NCBI GenBank assembly: GCA_019420585.1 | Contig: JAHZGX010000013.1 | Span: 124,001-188,000, forward strand | Reading direction: 5' to 3' | Length of the DNA stretch: 64,000 nt | From: Prevotellaceae bacterium | GTDB taxonomy: Bacteria > Bacteroidota > Bacteroidia > Bacteroidales > Bacteroidaceae | Made by a program: the position numbers and the translations under genes | Shown here: one piece after another, positions 43,716 through 52,291 of the stretch | Numbering within the stretch: position 1 is the stretch's first letter | Layout: the number at the start of each line of letters is the position of its first letter | Notes under the pieces: model-generated | Databases searched by the model: none | What the model was told of the DNA's origin: nothing | What the model saw: only the letters and a program-made list of their open reading frames with translations

Positions 43716-44516
43716 TTATTCCGTGAATTCCGAAGGAGATGTGCCAAGGTATTTCTGCACGTACCGGCAGAAATAGGATTCCGAGGAAAAGCCGAACATG
43801 TCAGATATTTCCGTGAAGGACAGGTGCTTGCTGCGGAGCAGGCGGGCAATGTCGAGGGCGGTGTAGCGCGTTATCCAGTGGGCGGCGGGGTATCCGCTTA
43901 CCTTTTTGGACACTTCTGACAGGTATTTCGCCGTCACGCAAAGCATGTCGGCATAATAGCCAACCTCTCGGTTCTTGCGGTAGTCGCCGCGTTCGAGCAA
44001 GGCCAGGAACCTGTTCATCAGCATTGAGTGTTGCTGGGTGACGGTGCTGTCGTTGCCGTATAGCGTTGCGTGGAAGTCGAAGAAGTCGATAATCATTGCC
44101 TGCACGGCATTGATTATGGCATCGCGATGAAACTTGTGGGTGCTGATGGACAGGCGTCGTCTGATGTAGTCAAAGTCGAGTGCGCACACTTGTTGCTGTT
44201 CGGGAGTGAGGTGCATGATGGGGTTGTTGAACAGGGAAATGCTGCCTCGCGTGCCGTAGTTGCTCTGTGGGGTGGCTATGGTGATGAACTGCGGCGTGGC
44301 GTATACCACGTCCACCTTGAAGCCGTCATCTTCGCACACGTCTTTCAGCAGGCTGCTGCGGCGGACTATGAGGCAGTCTCCGGCAACCATCTCATACTCT
44401 TTCCCGTTGAACAGGAACGTGCACCGGCCCTCATGGCAATAAGCGTGGCACAGGTATTCGTCCTTCGTTCCATCGCAAATGCTTGACAGTGTATGTTCAA
44501 AAATTACATCTTGCAT
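43716..44516 (-). CDS. AraC-family transcriptional regulator
   Basis: 266 residues from MQDVIFEHTL; 28 further codons upstream lack family similarity. It has an N-terminal cupin-like sensor (CTFLFNGKEYEMVAGDCLIV) and a C-terminal HTH_18 domain (LSFTEISDMFGFSSESYFCR near 233-252, then VQKYLGTSPSEF). The best candidate regulator for the aldo/keto reductase and the redox-esterase cluster downstream on the same strand. Confidence 0.88.
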   Translation of the reverse strand: MQDVIFEHTLSSICDGTKDEYLCHAYCHEGRCTFLFNGKEYEMVAGDCLIVRRSSLLKDVCEDDGFKVDVVYATPQFITIATPQSNYGTRGSISLFNNPIMHLTPEQQQVCALDFDYIRRRLSISTHKFHRDAIINAVQAMIIDFFDFHATLYGNDSTVTQQHSMLMNRFLALLERGDYRKNREVGYYADMLCVTAKYLSEVSKKVSGYPAAHWITRYTALDIARLLRSKHLSFTEISDMFGFSSESYFCRYVQKYLGTSPSEFTE

Positions 44517-44688
44517 GGCATCTTGTTTTATGATGTTGTATGCTTGATATGGCCAATTATATTGGCAGGCTGCGTCTTCTGCCGATACCCGAACACGCAA
44601 GGGGGGGCACGGAAACAGTCAGTCTTGGCCATCCGTACCCCCTGTGTGAATCGTGGAACCTTCTGATTCCGCTAATCTGTGCCGGCAG

Positions 44689-46197
44689 TTATGCCACCCG
44701 GTTCAGTTTCTTGATGATACTGAATATGAAGAGTGCGGCCACCAGGCAAATGCACATCAGCGTGCCCCATACGATGTAAAGGTCCTTGCCCCAGAGGATG
44801 GTGGGGATGCTCACCAGGAAGTTGCCTATGGCTGTTGCCACAAACCATCCGCCCATCATCATGCCTTTGAACTTCGGGGGAGCCACCTTGGTGACAAAAG
44901 CGATGCCGATGGGAGAGAGCAGCAACTCGGCAAAGGTGAGGATAAGATAGGTGGTCACCAGGATGTTCGGACTTACATCGGCCAGATGCTCAGGCGTGTC
45001 TGCATTGGGGGCAGGCAGTCCTATCGAGGTTACGGTCATCAGCAGATAGGCCACGGCAGCCACCAGCATGCCCAGGCCAATCTTGACCGGAGCCTTGGGC
45101 TCCTTGCCTTTCTTGGCCAACCAGCCGAACAGGGCAATGCTCACAGGCGTGAGCGCAACCACGAAACAAGGGTTGAACTGCTGGAAGATGGGGGCTGACA
45201 CGCTTACTTCACCTGTCTGTGTGTACTTGTAACCCAGTGTGGCCACTGCTGCCAGTATGGCAGTGATCCAAATGCCTTTCTGCTTGGATGCCTTGCTCTG
45301 GAAGATGCCGAACAGACCGTAGACGATTACGATACAGAGCAGAAGGTTGGTCACGTCAAATTCCATGGCAGTCACACCGGTGGCGGTGGTGGCCACAAAG
45401 TCGCGGGCAAAGTAGGTCAGTGTGGCTCCATTCTGGTGGAAAGCCATCCAGAAGAAGATGACCACGGCATATACAAGTATCAGGCACACGATGCGCTCTA
45501 TGGTCTCACTCTTGCTCAGTTCCTTCTCATTGGTGTCTGCAGCCTTCTTCGCATCGGTTTTCTTCGTGTTCAACACATGTTGGAATGTGGACTTGAAACC
45601 GTAATAAATGCATATGGAGACAATCAGTGACACGCAGGCAACGGCAAAGGCAAAGTGGTAAGAGTCGGCTTCGCTTACGCCCAGTGACTTCTGAGACCAC
45701 TCCATAATCTTGATGGCAGCAGTAGGCGCGAAGAGGGCTCCCACGTTGATGAGCATATAGAAGAGCGAGAAGCCGGAGTCACGCTTGGCTGCATATTTGG
45801 GGTCATTGTACAAATCGCCCACCATCACCTGCAGGTTGCCCTTGAAGAGTCCTGTGCCCAGGCTTACCAGCAACAGGGCTGCCCCCATGGCTCCTATGGC
45901 CATGGTGCTTGCTCCCATGGGGATGGAGAGCAGCGCGTAGCCGACAAACATGATGAAGATGCCTATGGTTACCATGCGGCTGTAGCCCCACAAGTCTGCC
46001 GCTATACCGCCGAAGAGGGGCAGGAAATAGACCATCATGAGGAAACTGGAGTACACGAGTCCTGCCGTGGAACCGCTCCATCCGAAGTTGGCCTGCAGGA
46101 AAAGAATGAATACTGCCAGCATGGTGTAGTAGCCAAAACGCTCTCCCGTGTTGGCAAAAGCAAGGGCCCAAAGCCCTCGTGGTTGTCCTTCAAACAT
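44689..46197 (-). CDS. POT-family proton-dependent peptide transporter
   Basis: 502 residues with about 14 membrane helices. PTR2 marks are ANTGERFGYYTMLAVFILFL at helix 1 and FSLFYMLINVGALFAPTAAI at helix 4-5. It imports di- and tripeptides with protons. A minus-strand -7 box TATATTTG lies at 46230-46237, just upstream. Confidence 0.92.
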   Translation of the reverse strand: MFEGQPRGLWALAFANTGERFGYYTMLAVFILFLQANFGWSGSTAGLVYSSFLMMVYFLPLFGGIAADLWGYSRMVTIGIFIMFVGYALLSIPMGASTMAIGAMGAALLLVSLGTGLFKGNLQVMVGDLYNDPKYAAKRDSGFSLFYMLINVGALFAPTAAIKIMEWSQKSLGVSEADSYHFAFAVACVSLIVSICIYYGFKSTFQHVLNTKKTDAKKAADTNEKELSKSETIERIVCLILVYAVVIFFWMAFHQNGATLTYFARDFVATTATGVTAMEFDVTNLLLCIVIVYGLFGIFQSKASKQKGIWITAILAAVATLGYKYTQTGEVSVSAPIFQQFNPCFVVALTPVSIALFGWLAKKGKEPKAPVKIGLGMLVAAVAYLLMTVTSIGLPAPNADTPEHLADVSPNILVTTYLILTFAELLLSPIGIAFVTKVAPPKFKGMMMGGWFVATAIGNFLVSIPTILWGKDLYIVWGTLMCICLVAALFIFSIIKKLNRVA

Positions 46198-46281
46198 AGT
46201 TTTCTTGTGTTAAATTAGTTAAGCAAAGGCAAATATACTATAAAAAGACGGGATTGCAAAGGGGTGCGGGCAAAATAAAAG

Positions 46282-46328
46282 AAGACGGGATACAGACTGC
46301 CTTCTTGGCTGTGTCTGTATCCCGTCTT
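46282..46328 (-). terminator. groEL terminator
   Basis: AAGACGGGATACAGAC (46282-46297) pairs perfectly with GTCTGTATCCCGTCTT (46313-46328); on the minus strand it is followed by CTTTTATTTT. Confidence 0.88.
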
Positions 46329-46367
46329 GGGTATTCCCCTGTGTCAGGGGCTATCTTGCGGTGTCAA

Positions 46368-48002
46368 TTACATCATGCCGCCCATTCCGGGAGCACCTGC
46401 ACCCATGGGGGGAACGGGGTTCTCCTCCTTGGCATCGCAGATGACGCACTCTGTGGTCAGGAACATGCCGGCGATGCTGGCAGCGTTCTCCAGAGCCACG
46501 CGTGTCACCTTGGCAGGATCAATGATTCCGCTTTCCTTCATGTTCTCGTACTTGTCCTCACGTGCGTTGTAGCCGTAATCGCCCTTGCCCTGACGTACAT
46601 TGTTTACTACCACGCTGCCTTCCTCGCCTGCGTTGGCCACAATCTGGCGCAGAGGCTCCTCTATGGCGCGGCGTACAATCTGTATACCGGTGGTTTCGTC
46701 GGCATTCACGCCCTTCAGGCCTTCCAGTGCACTCTGTGCGCGGATGTAGGCTACGCCTCCTCCGGGGATGATGCCTTCCTCAATGGCGGCACGTGTGGCG
46801 CACAAGGCATCGTCCACGCGGTCCTTCTTCTCCTTCATCTCAACTTCGCTGGGCGCACCCACATAAAGCACGGCCACGCCGCCGGAGAGTTTTGCCAGGC
46901 GTTCCTGCAACTTCTCCTTGTCATAGTCACTGGTGCTTGAAGCAATCTCGTTCTTGATCTGGTTCACGCGGTCCTTGATGTTCTGGCTGTCACCATGTCC
47001 GTTTACGATGGTGGTGTTGTCCTTGGTGATGACCACCTTGTCGCAGGTTCCCAGCATCTCGATGGTAGCCTGCTCCAGTTTCAGGCCGGTGTCCTCGCTG
47101 ATTACCAGGCCGCCAGTCAGGATGGCGATGTCCTGCAGCATGGCCTTCCTGCGGTCACCAAAGCCGGGAGCCTTCACTGCACAAATCTTCAGCTGGCCGC
47201 GCAGGCGGTTCACCACAAGCGTGGTCAGAGCCTCGCTGTCCACGTCCTCGGCAATCACCAGCAGGGGACGGCCGCTCTGTACGGCGGGTTCCAGGATGGG
47301 CAGGAAATCCTTGAGGTTGCTGATCTTCTTGTCGTAAATCAGGATGTAGGGGTTCTCCATCACGCACTCCATCTTCTCTGTGTCGGTCACGAAGTAAGAT
47401 GACAGGTATCCGCGGTCGAACTGCATGCCTTCAACCACGCCGATGGTGGTGTCACGTCCCTTGGCTTCCTCAATGGTGATTACGCCGTCCTTTGACACCT
47501 TCTGCATGGCATCGGCCAGCAGTTTGCCTATTTCGGGGTCGTTGTTTGCGCTCACGGTGGCCACCTGCTCTATCTTCTGGTAGTCACTGCCAACCTGCTC
47601 AGCCTGCTCCTTGATGTTTGCCACCACGGCAGCCACGGCCTTGTCTATGCCTCGCTTCAAGTCCATGGGGTTTGCACCGGCCACCACATTCTTCAAGCCT
47701 TCACGCACGATGGCCTGTGCCAGGATGGTGGCTGTGGTTGTGCCGTCGCCGGCATCGTCGCCGGTCTTGGTGGCAACGCTCTTCACCAACTGTGCGCCTG
47801 CATTCTGGAAGGAGTCCTTCAGCTCAACTTCCTTGGCCACGCTCACGCCGTCCTTGGTGATGTGGGGAGCACCGAACTTCTTCTCTATAACCACGTTCCT
47901 GCCCTTGGGACCCAGTGTCACCTTTACGGCGTTGGCCAACTGGTCCATGCCTTCCTTCATCTGCTCACGGGCATCTGCATTGAACTTTATCTCTTTTGCC
48001 AT
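46368..48002 (-). CDS. groEL: Chaperonin GroEL
   Basis: 544 residues, typical length. It opens MAKEIKFNADAREQMKEGMD, contains the nucleotide-binding GDGTTTATILAQAI, and ends in the flexible GGM tail (GMGGMM). It forms the double ring that folds proteins with GroES. It lies 63 bp downstream of groES and is followed by a 16-bp perfect hairpin terminator. Confidence 0.98.
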   Translation of the reverse strand: MAKEIKFNADAREQMKEGMDQLANAVKVTLGPKGRNVVIEKKFGAPHITKDGVSVAKEVELKDSFQNAGAQLVKSVATKTGDDAGDGTTTATILAQAIVREGLKNVVAGANPMDLKRGIDKAVAAVVANIKEQAEQVGSDYQKIEQVATVSANNDPEIGKLLADAMQKVSKDGVITIEEAKGRDTTIGVVEGMQFDRGYLSSYFVTDTEKMECVMENPYILIYDKKISNLKDFLPILEPAVQSGRPLLVIAEDVDSEALTTLVVNRLRGQLKICAVKAPGFGDRRKAMLQDIAILTGGLVISEDTGLKLEQATIEMLGTCDKVVITKDNTTIVNGHGDSQNIKDRVNQIKNEIASSTSDYDKEKLQERLAKLSGGVAVLYVGAPSEVEMKEKKDRVDDALCATRAAIEEGIIPGGGVAYIRAQSALEGLKGVNADETTGIQIVRRAIEEPLRQIVANAGEEGSVVVNNVRQGKGDYGYNAREDKYENMKESGIIDPAKVTRVALENAASIAGMFLTTECVICDAKEENPVPPMGAGAPGMGGMM

Positions 48003-48065
48003 AGTATGTTTCCTCCTTGAATGTCTTTTAGAATGTACTATATATAATATAATGTGTAAGGCACC

Positions 48066-48338
48066 TTATCCCAGGATGGCCACGACATCGCTCTGACGCA
48101 TAATCAGATATTTTGCACCGTCCAGTTCCAATTCTGTGCCTGCATATTTGCCGTAGAGCACTTGGTCGCCCACCTTGAGCACCATTTCTTCATCCTTGCT
48201 TCCGTTTCCTACGGCCACCACGGTGCCCTTCAAAGGCTTCTCCTTGGCTGTGTCGGGAATGATGATACCACCTACGGTCTTTGTCTCTGCAGGTGCCGGC
48301 TCGATGAGCACGCGGTCTGCCAATGGTTTGATGTTCAT
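48066..48338 (-). CDS. groES: Co-chaperonin GroES
   Basis: 90 residues from MNIKPLADRVLIEP. The family features include the mobile loop (AETKTVGGIIIPDTAKEKP) and GDQVLYGKYAGTEL. The upstream 90 codons of the same frame have no similarity and are not part of the gene. It caps GroEL and forms the usual groES-groEL operon. Confidence 0.97.
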   Translation of the reverse strand: MNIKPLADRVLIEPAPAETKTVGGIIIPDTAKEKPLKGTVVAVGNGSKDEEMVLKVGDQVLYGKYAGTELELDGAKYLIMRQSDVVAILG

Positions 48339-48571
48339 AGTTCTTATTGTTTTTATAGATTGAATTATGTTCCACCCTGTTTCATACGAATACCGTGCCA
48401 AACGTTGCGGAGCGGACAAAATGGCAGGGTGAAGGCTGACAATTCCTGCCGCATTGTCTGCCTTTCTCCTTCCTTTTCGCCCTGTCAAGGGCGTGTGTAA
48501 GGAAATAAGTCCGTATCTTTGCCAATAGTCATGACCGCGCCAGGCCGTATGGCAGAGGGCGCGCAAGATAT

Positions 48572-49450
48572 ATGCGGATAGACTATAAGAAGATACTGAC
48601 TTATGCATTGGTGTTTGCCTCCACGCTGCTGCTGGTTTGGCTGTTGCCTCACAGGCATATGGTCATGTGGCGGCTTTGGGCAATACTGCTCTCTTATGCC
48701 TCGCTGTTCACGTTGCTCGTATGGCTGTCCTGCCGGTTGACGTGTGCAGGAGACCGCCCCGAGGGGATAGGTCTTACCGCGCTTTTCCTGTTGCTCTTCC
48801 TGCCCAGGGGCGCCGGACCGCTCACGCTTGACGCTGGCTCGGTGGTGTATTTGGCATCGCAGTGCATGGTGCCGTTCTTTATCGGGCAGTATGTACGGAT
48901 ACGCCGGCGCGATTATGGCCATATCTATGCACTCATGCTCCTGATGGGCATCTTCTGCAGTTACACTCATGATGGCATAGCCATCCCGCTTTGTGGCGGT
49001 TTCCTGTGGATGTCATGGCTTACCCGGAGCCACTTCTTCCAGCGTGCCTGCTGGCCTATGGTCATCGGTTTCTGCATAGGCACCGGCCTCTGTGTGTGGC
49101 AGGCAATGAGCACGGGACTTTTTGCTCCGCCTTCAGATTTGAGCCAGACCTTCAGCCGCACCTCGCTTGCCTTGCAGACTCTTTGGGATACCAAGATATT
49201 TGTCTTGGCGCTGAGCCTGACCATGTGGCTGGCTGTCAACCGCTGGGGACGTCGTTTGCTGGTGCGGACCTTGCGCAGGCACCTGCTGCTTTCGCTGTGC
49301 ACGCTTTTCTCTCTCTCCACGCTTCCTTTTGCCCCGTTGGGACTTGACAAGGCTGAGGAGGGCGTATGTTTCTTTTGCCTCTTTTGGACGCTGCTGCTGC
49401 TTAGGCAGTTGGCCGACAAGTACTATTATAAATCCGTAAGACAAAGATGA
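48572..49450 (+). CDS. Polytopic membrane protein of unknown function
   Basis: 292 residues with about 8 hydrophobic helices and short loops. A polar stretch GIFCSYTHDGIAIPLCGG near 130-147 is the most distinctive feature and recalls the DUF6056/glucosyltransferase-like membrane proteins, but I cannot assign it. A TATCTTTG box lies at 48514-48521, 50 bp before the start. It overlaps the yhaM-like gene by 4 bp. Confidence 0.75.
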   Translation: MRIDYKKILTYALVFASTLLLVWLLPHRHMVMWRLWAILLSYASLFTLLVWLSCRLTCAGDRPEGIGLTALFLLLFLPRGAGPLTLDAGSVVYLASQCMVPFFIGQYVRIRRRDYGHIYALMLLMGIFCSYTHDGIAIPLCGGFLWMSWLTRSHFFQRACWPMVIGFCIGTGLCVWQAMSTGLFAPPSDLSQTFSRTSLALQTLWDTKIFVLALSLTMWLAVNRWGRRLLVRTLRRHLLLSLCTLFSLSTLPFAPLGLDKAEEGVCFFCLFWTLLLLRQLADKYYYKSVRQR

Positions 49451-50310
49451 AAGAATACCTTGTAATCTCACGCAACAACGGTACCACCCGCCAGGGAAGC
49501 CCTTATGCCCTGCTTAAGGTGGCCGACACTGAAGAGAATATCAATATAGCCGTCTGGGACTTGGCTCCTTCGGCACAGCCGGAGGTAGGCCAGTTGGTTT
49601 CATTCTGTATTGTCAATGACAATGGGGGCAAGAAGTCCTGCTCCGCCCGCGACTTGCTGCCCGGCGGATTCCCCGATGCGGCTCATCCCCTCTATTCTCT
49701 CCTGCCGAGGCCGGTGGCGCGCCAGGCATGGGACGATACTCTGTCCGTGCTGCTTTCCTATTGCAAGGATGACACTTTGGCTGACATCATCCGCCAGTTT
49801 GCCGACCAGCTTTATGCGCCTTATAGCCGCTTCCCTGCCGCCACAAGCATGCATCATGCCTTTCCCGGCGGGCTGCTCAACCATACCCACCAGATGCTTC
49901 ACATGCTCCAGGGGCTTTACCCTTGCCTGCCTTATCCCGTCAAGGTGGAACGCTGCATACTGGCCATCCTGTTCCATGATTATGGCAAGGTGTATGAATA
50001 CAACATCCAGGGCGAACCGCAGTCGGACATGTATCTGATGGGACACATCTACATCAGTGCGCACAAACTGCACAACGTACTGGAGCAGCGTGGCGTGGAC
50101 AAGGGGGAAATCAAGCGCACCGTACACTGTATACTGGCTCATCACGGCACGCGCGAGTTTGGAAGCCCCGTGGTGCCCTGTTTGCCCGAGGCTGCCTTGG
50201 TGAACTATCTGGACAACATCAGTGCCAAGACAGATGCGATGGAAGGTGCCGGCGACATGGAGATGGTGCCTGCCTTGGGCACGCACATCGTCAAGGAAAG
50301 CGACAGGTGA
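49447..50310 (+). CDS. HD-domain nuclease, YhaM-like 3'-5' exoribonuclease
   Basis: 287 residues. An N-terminal OB-like domain (NINIAVWDLAPSAQPEVGQL) precedes an HD domain with MHHAFPGGLLNHTHQML, FHDYGKVYEY (the HD pair) and ILAHHGTREFGSPVVP, then ALVNYLDNISAKTDAME. This order is that of YhaM/CBF1 exoribonucleases, which trim RNA or ssDNA 3' ends. It starts within the last codons of the membrane protein gene. Confidence 0.87.
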   Translation: MKEYLVISRNNGTTRQGSPYALLKVADTEENINIAVWDLAPSAQPEVGQLVSFCIVNDNGGKKSCSARDLLPGGFPDAAHPLYSLLPRPVARQAWDDTLSVLLSYCKDDTLADIIRQFADQLYAPYSRFPAATSMHHAFPGGLLNHTHQMLHMLQGLYPCLPYPVKVERCILAILFHDYGKVYEYNIQGEPQSDMYLMGHIYISAHKLHNVLEQRGVDKGEIKRTVHCILAHHGTREFGSPVVPCLPEAALVNYLDNISAKTDAMEGAGDMEMVPALGTHIVKESDR

Positions 50311-50767
50311 GGGCTTAGGGAGCATTCTCAGCCATCCGAGACGACTATCATTGCAATCCCAATCCCTAAGTCGCTAGTCAAAAATATTTGACAGCATGAG
50401 TGTGCGGCGCACGAAAGGCCTTTTTGTGCGCCCATGCATCGTGTTTTATTTTCCTAACTGGAGAAAAATTTTTCTCCAACTGGAAAATTATTTTTCTCCA
50501 ACTGGGCAGTTTTTTGTTCCCAACAGCCCAATCCCCTTCCAGCAAGTTATATCCTTAGGAAAATCATTACGATATTTGATGGTTAAACACCAATTGGCAT
50601 TAGAGTCCTGATGTTTTTTGCGCAGTACTCTTGCCAATATTTCATATCATAATAAATACGCTAAAAAACTGTTTTTTTGCTTGCGTTCTCTAGGAATTCC
50701 ATATATTTGCAGCGTGGTGCTTCAATTCATCATAAAACAGAATCAATAACTCTAAAAACCAACTAAT
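50311..50767. other. Intergenic region with hairpins and a 22-bp array
   Basis: No gene is seen. It holds the hairpin GCGCAC..GTGCGC (50408-50432), the array at 50455-50542, and a decayed MITE end (AATTGGCATTAGAGTCCTGATG near 50591). Confidence 0.5.
50455..50542. repeat. 22-bp palindromic tandem array (CAACTGG type)
   Basis: Units start at 50455, 50477, 50499 and a degenerate one at 50521, exactly 22 bp apart: TAACTGGAGAAAAA, CAACTGGAAAATTA, CAACTGGGCAGTTT, CAACAGCCCAATCC. The first contains the perfect palindrome GGAGAAAAATTTTTCTCC. Related to 15472-15537. Confidence 0.78.
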
Positions 50768-50854
50768 ATGAAACGAATCTTTATTATTCTGTTTACCGTT
50801 TTTGCATGCGTGTTTAACGTGAACGCACAACTTGTTGTAGACAATCAAGCATAA
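50768..50854 (+). pseudogene. 28-residue signal-peptide stub
   Basis: MKRIFIILFTVFACVFNVNA is a good Sec signal peptide, but the frame stops after 8 more residues. It ends 4 bp before the secreted gene at 50859, which has its own signal peptide. Either a truncated gene or a leader peptide. Confidence 0.45.
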
Positions 50855-50858
50855 GAAA

Positions 50859-51791
50859 ATGAAAACAAGTCGAATTGCTGCCGGGGCATTGCTGGGATTG
50901 CTTGTGGTGCAGACCATGCCGAACTTCGCTTTTGCCCAGCATTATTATACTGAGGGTACCCGCTGGACAGAACTCCGCCTGGATACCACGAAGTATGACT
51001 CGTGGTTCACGGAGACCTACGTGGACGGCGTGCTGACGTGGGTGCCCAATTATGAGAAGACGGAGTATTACGTCAAGGGAGACACGGTAGACATACATGA
51101 AAAGCCCCAAAACTATGTGAAGGTTTGGCGACACTGTGCGGGGCAGCCGGATTCGCTGCGGTTCTTGCTTGCCGACAGCGTGAAAGATGGGAAATGGAAA
51201 CTGTATGTTCGGGCGTACTACAACAGAAACAGCATGGGCAGTCGTCCGCTAAAGTCTATTGATACCTATGTGTCCGACTGGGCATCGGGCAGTGAAATCA
51301 GGACTCATGGCGTGTATCAAGCCATAATCATGAGTGGGAGCACGGCCCTTGTAGGGACGATAAAGGAAATCAGGCAGGGGACTTTCGGCACGGACGTCCC
51401 GCTGACATACATGGAACTGGGCAAGGGCTGGGAAGGCGGAGAGCATGTCCTCATCTACGGCATCGGAGTCACTTCATGGGAGAGCCGTGACTGCATCCTG
51501 GGACCTTGCATGGGCTGGTTCGCCGAATATTCGGAAAATGAAATGCATCCGGAAAATCCCGCCCGTAACCTTGACTGCCGCAGCATCCTCGTCCACTTCG
51601 AGCGCGGCGGCGAGACCATCTATGACCTCTGGCCCACGCCCGAGGGCGGCTTGGCCTCACACGTGCAGGGCGTGAAGGCCGGCTCTTCCCCGGATGGGCA
51701 GGCCGTGTATGACCTGCAGGGGCGCAAGGTTGAGGGGAAGCCCTCGCGCGGCATCTACGTCATCGGCGGAAAGAAGCGCGTGGTCAGGTGA
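50859..51791 (+). CDS. Secreted protein of unknown function with sorting-like tail
   Basis: 310 residues with a signal peptide (cleavage near AFAQ, residue 27). The middle has no family I recognise; it is rich in Trp and Tyr, with paired cysteines in CILGPCMGWF. The C-terminus (AVYDLQGRKVEGKPSRGIYV, then IGGKKRVVR) is the Prevotella-type tail seen on other exported proteins here, suggesting surface delivery. Higher GC toward the 3' end. Confidence 0.7.
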   Translation: MKTSRIAAGALLGLLVVQTMPNFAFAQHYYTEGTRWTELRLDTTKYDSWFTETYVDGVLTWVPNYEKTEYYVKGDTVDIHEKPQNYVKVWRHCAGQPDSLRFLLADSVKDGKWKLYVRAYYNRNSMGSRPLKSIDTYVSDWASGSEIRTHGVYQAIIMSGSTALVGTIKEIRQGTFGTDVPLTYMELGKGWEGGEHVLIYGIGVTSWESRDCILGPCMGWFAEYSENEMHPENPARNLDCRSILVHFERGGETIYDLWPTPEGGLASHVQGVKAGSSPDGQAVYDLQGRKVEGKPSRGIYVIGGKKRVVR

Positions 51792-51826
51792 GTGTTCCGT
51801 GAGCCCTGCAAGAGGAGATAAAGTGT

Positions 51827-51853
51827 GGCCTCGGATTACGGAATTCCGAGGCC
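51827..51853. terminator. Hairpin downstream of the secreted gene
   Basis: GGCCTCGG (51827-51834) pairs with CCGAGGCC (51846-51853). No T-run follows, so termination is only likely. Confidence 0.45.
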
Positions 51854-51935
51854 GCACGTAAACTGTGGTATCTTGTTTTCTGCCGAACCGCAGAAACTAT
51901 TGTGCGCGTAATCTTGCATTTGCTCTCTGTAGATT

Positions 51936-52204
51936 TCCAAATCGGATTGCCGTAACGTCGTACTCTGGCATCTTGATATTGTCAAGATTTTGGAGACGTG
52001 GTGCGAAAATACGCCTGCCCAGGAAAAAAAATAAATCAGGTGAGGAAAAATTTTTTTCCTGGTGAGAAACATAAAATCGGGTGGTTGGGCGAAAATACGA
52101 ATATGTAAAGAAAATGAATCCTGCCCGCTACGCCTTCGGGAAGTTGGTGGTAAACTGAAAAAGAGAGCACAGGAAGCATCAGAACTCTAATGGCCGATTT
52201 GGGA
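51936..52204. repeat. MITE-like dispersed repeat, copy D
   Basis: Reverse complement of about 4686-4955, with high identity over some 270 bp. Right end CTAATGGCCGATTTGGGA; left end CCAAATCGGATTGCC. Inside, AGGAAAAA-type units at 52021, 52043 and 52065 repeat at 22 bp. Confidence 0.85.
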
Positions 52205-52291
52205 TAATACTTTTGGGAGATTGAATCCTGTTGTCAGTTCCATGGTGGCGGTGAGGGGGAAGGGCCGCGCGTAGAGAGGGGGGCCGTCTGC

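Noticed and set aside
48339..48608. 90-codon N-terminal extension of GroES
   Set aside because: GroES begins MNIKPLADRV at 48338; the upstream codons are unlike any GroES and cross the promoter region.
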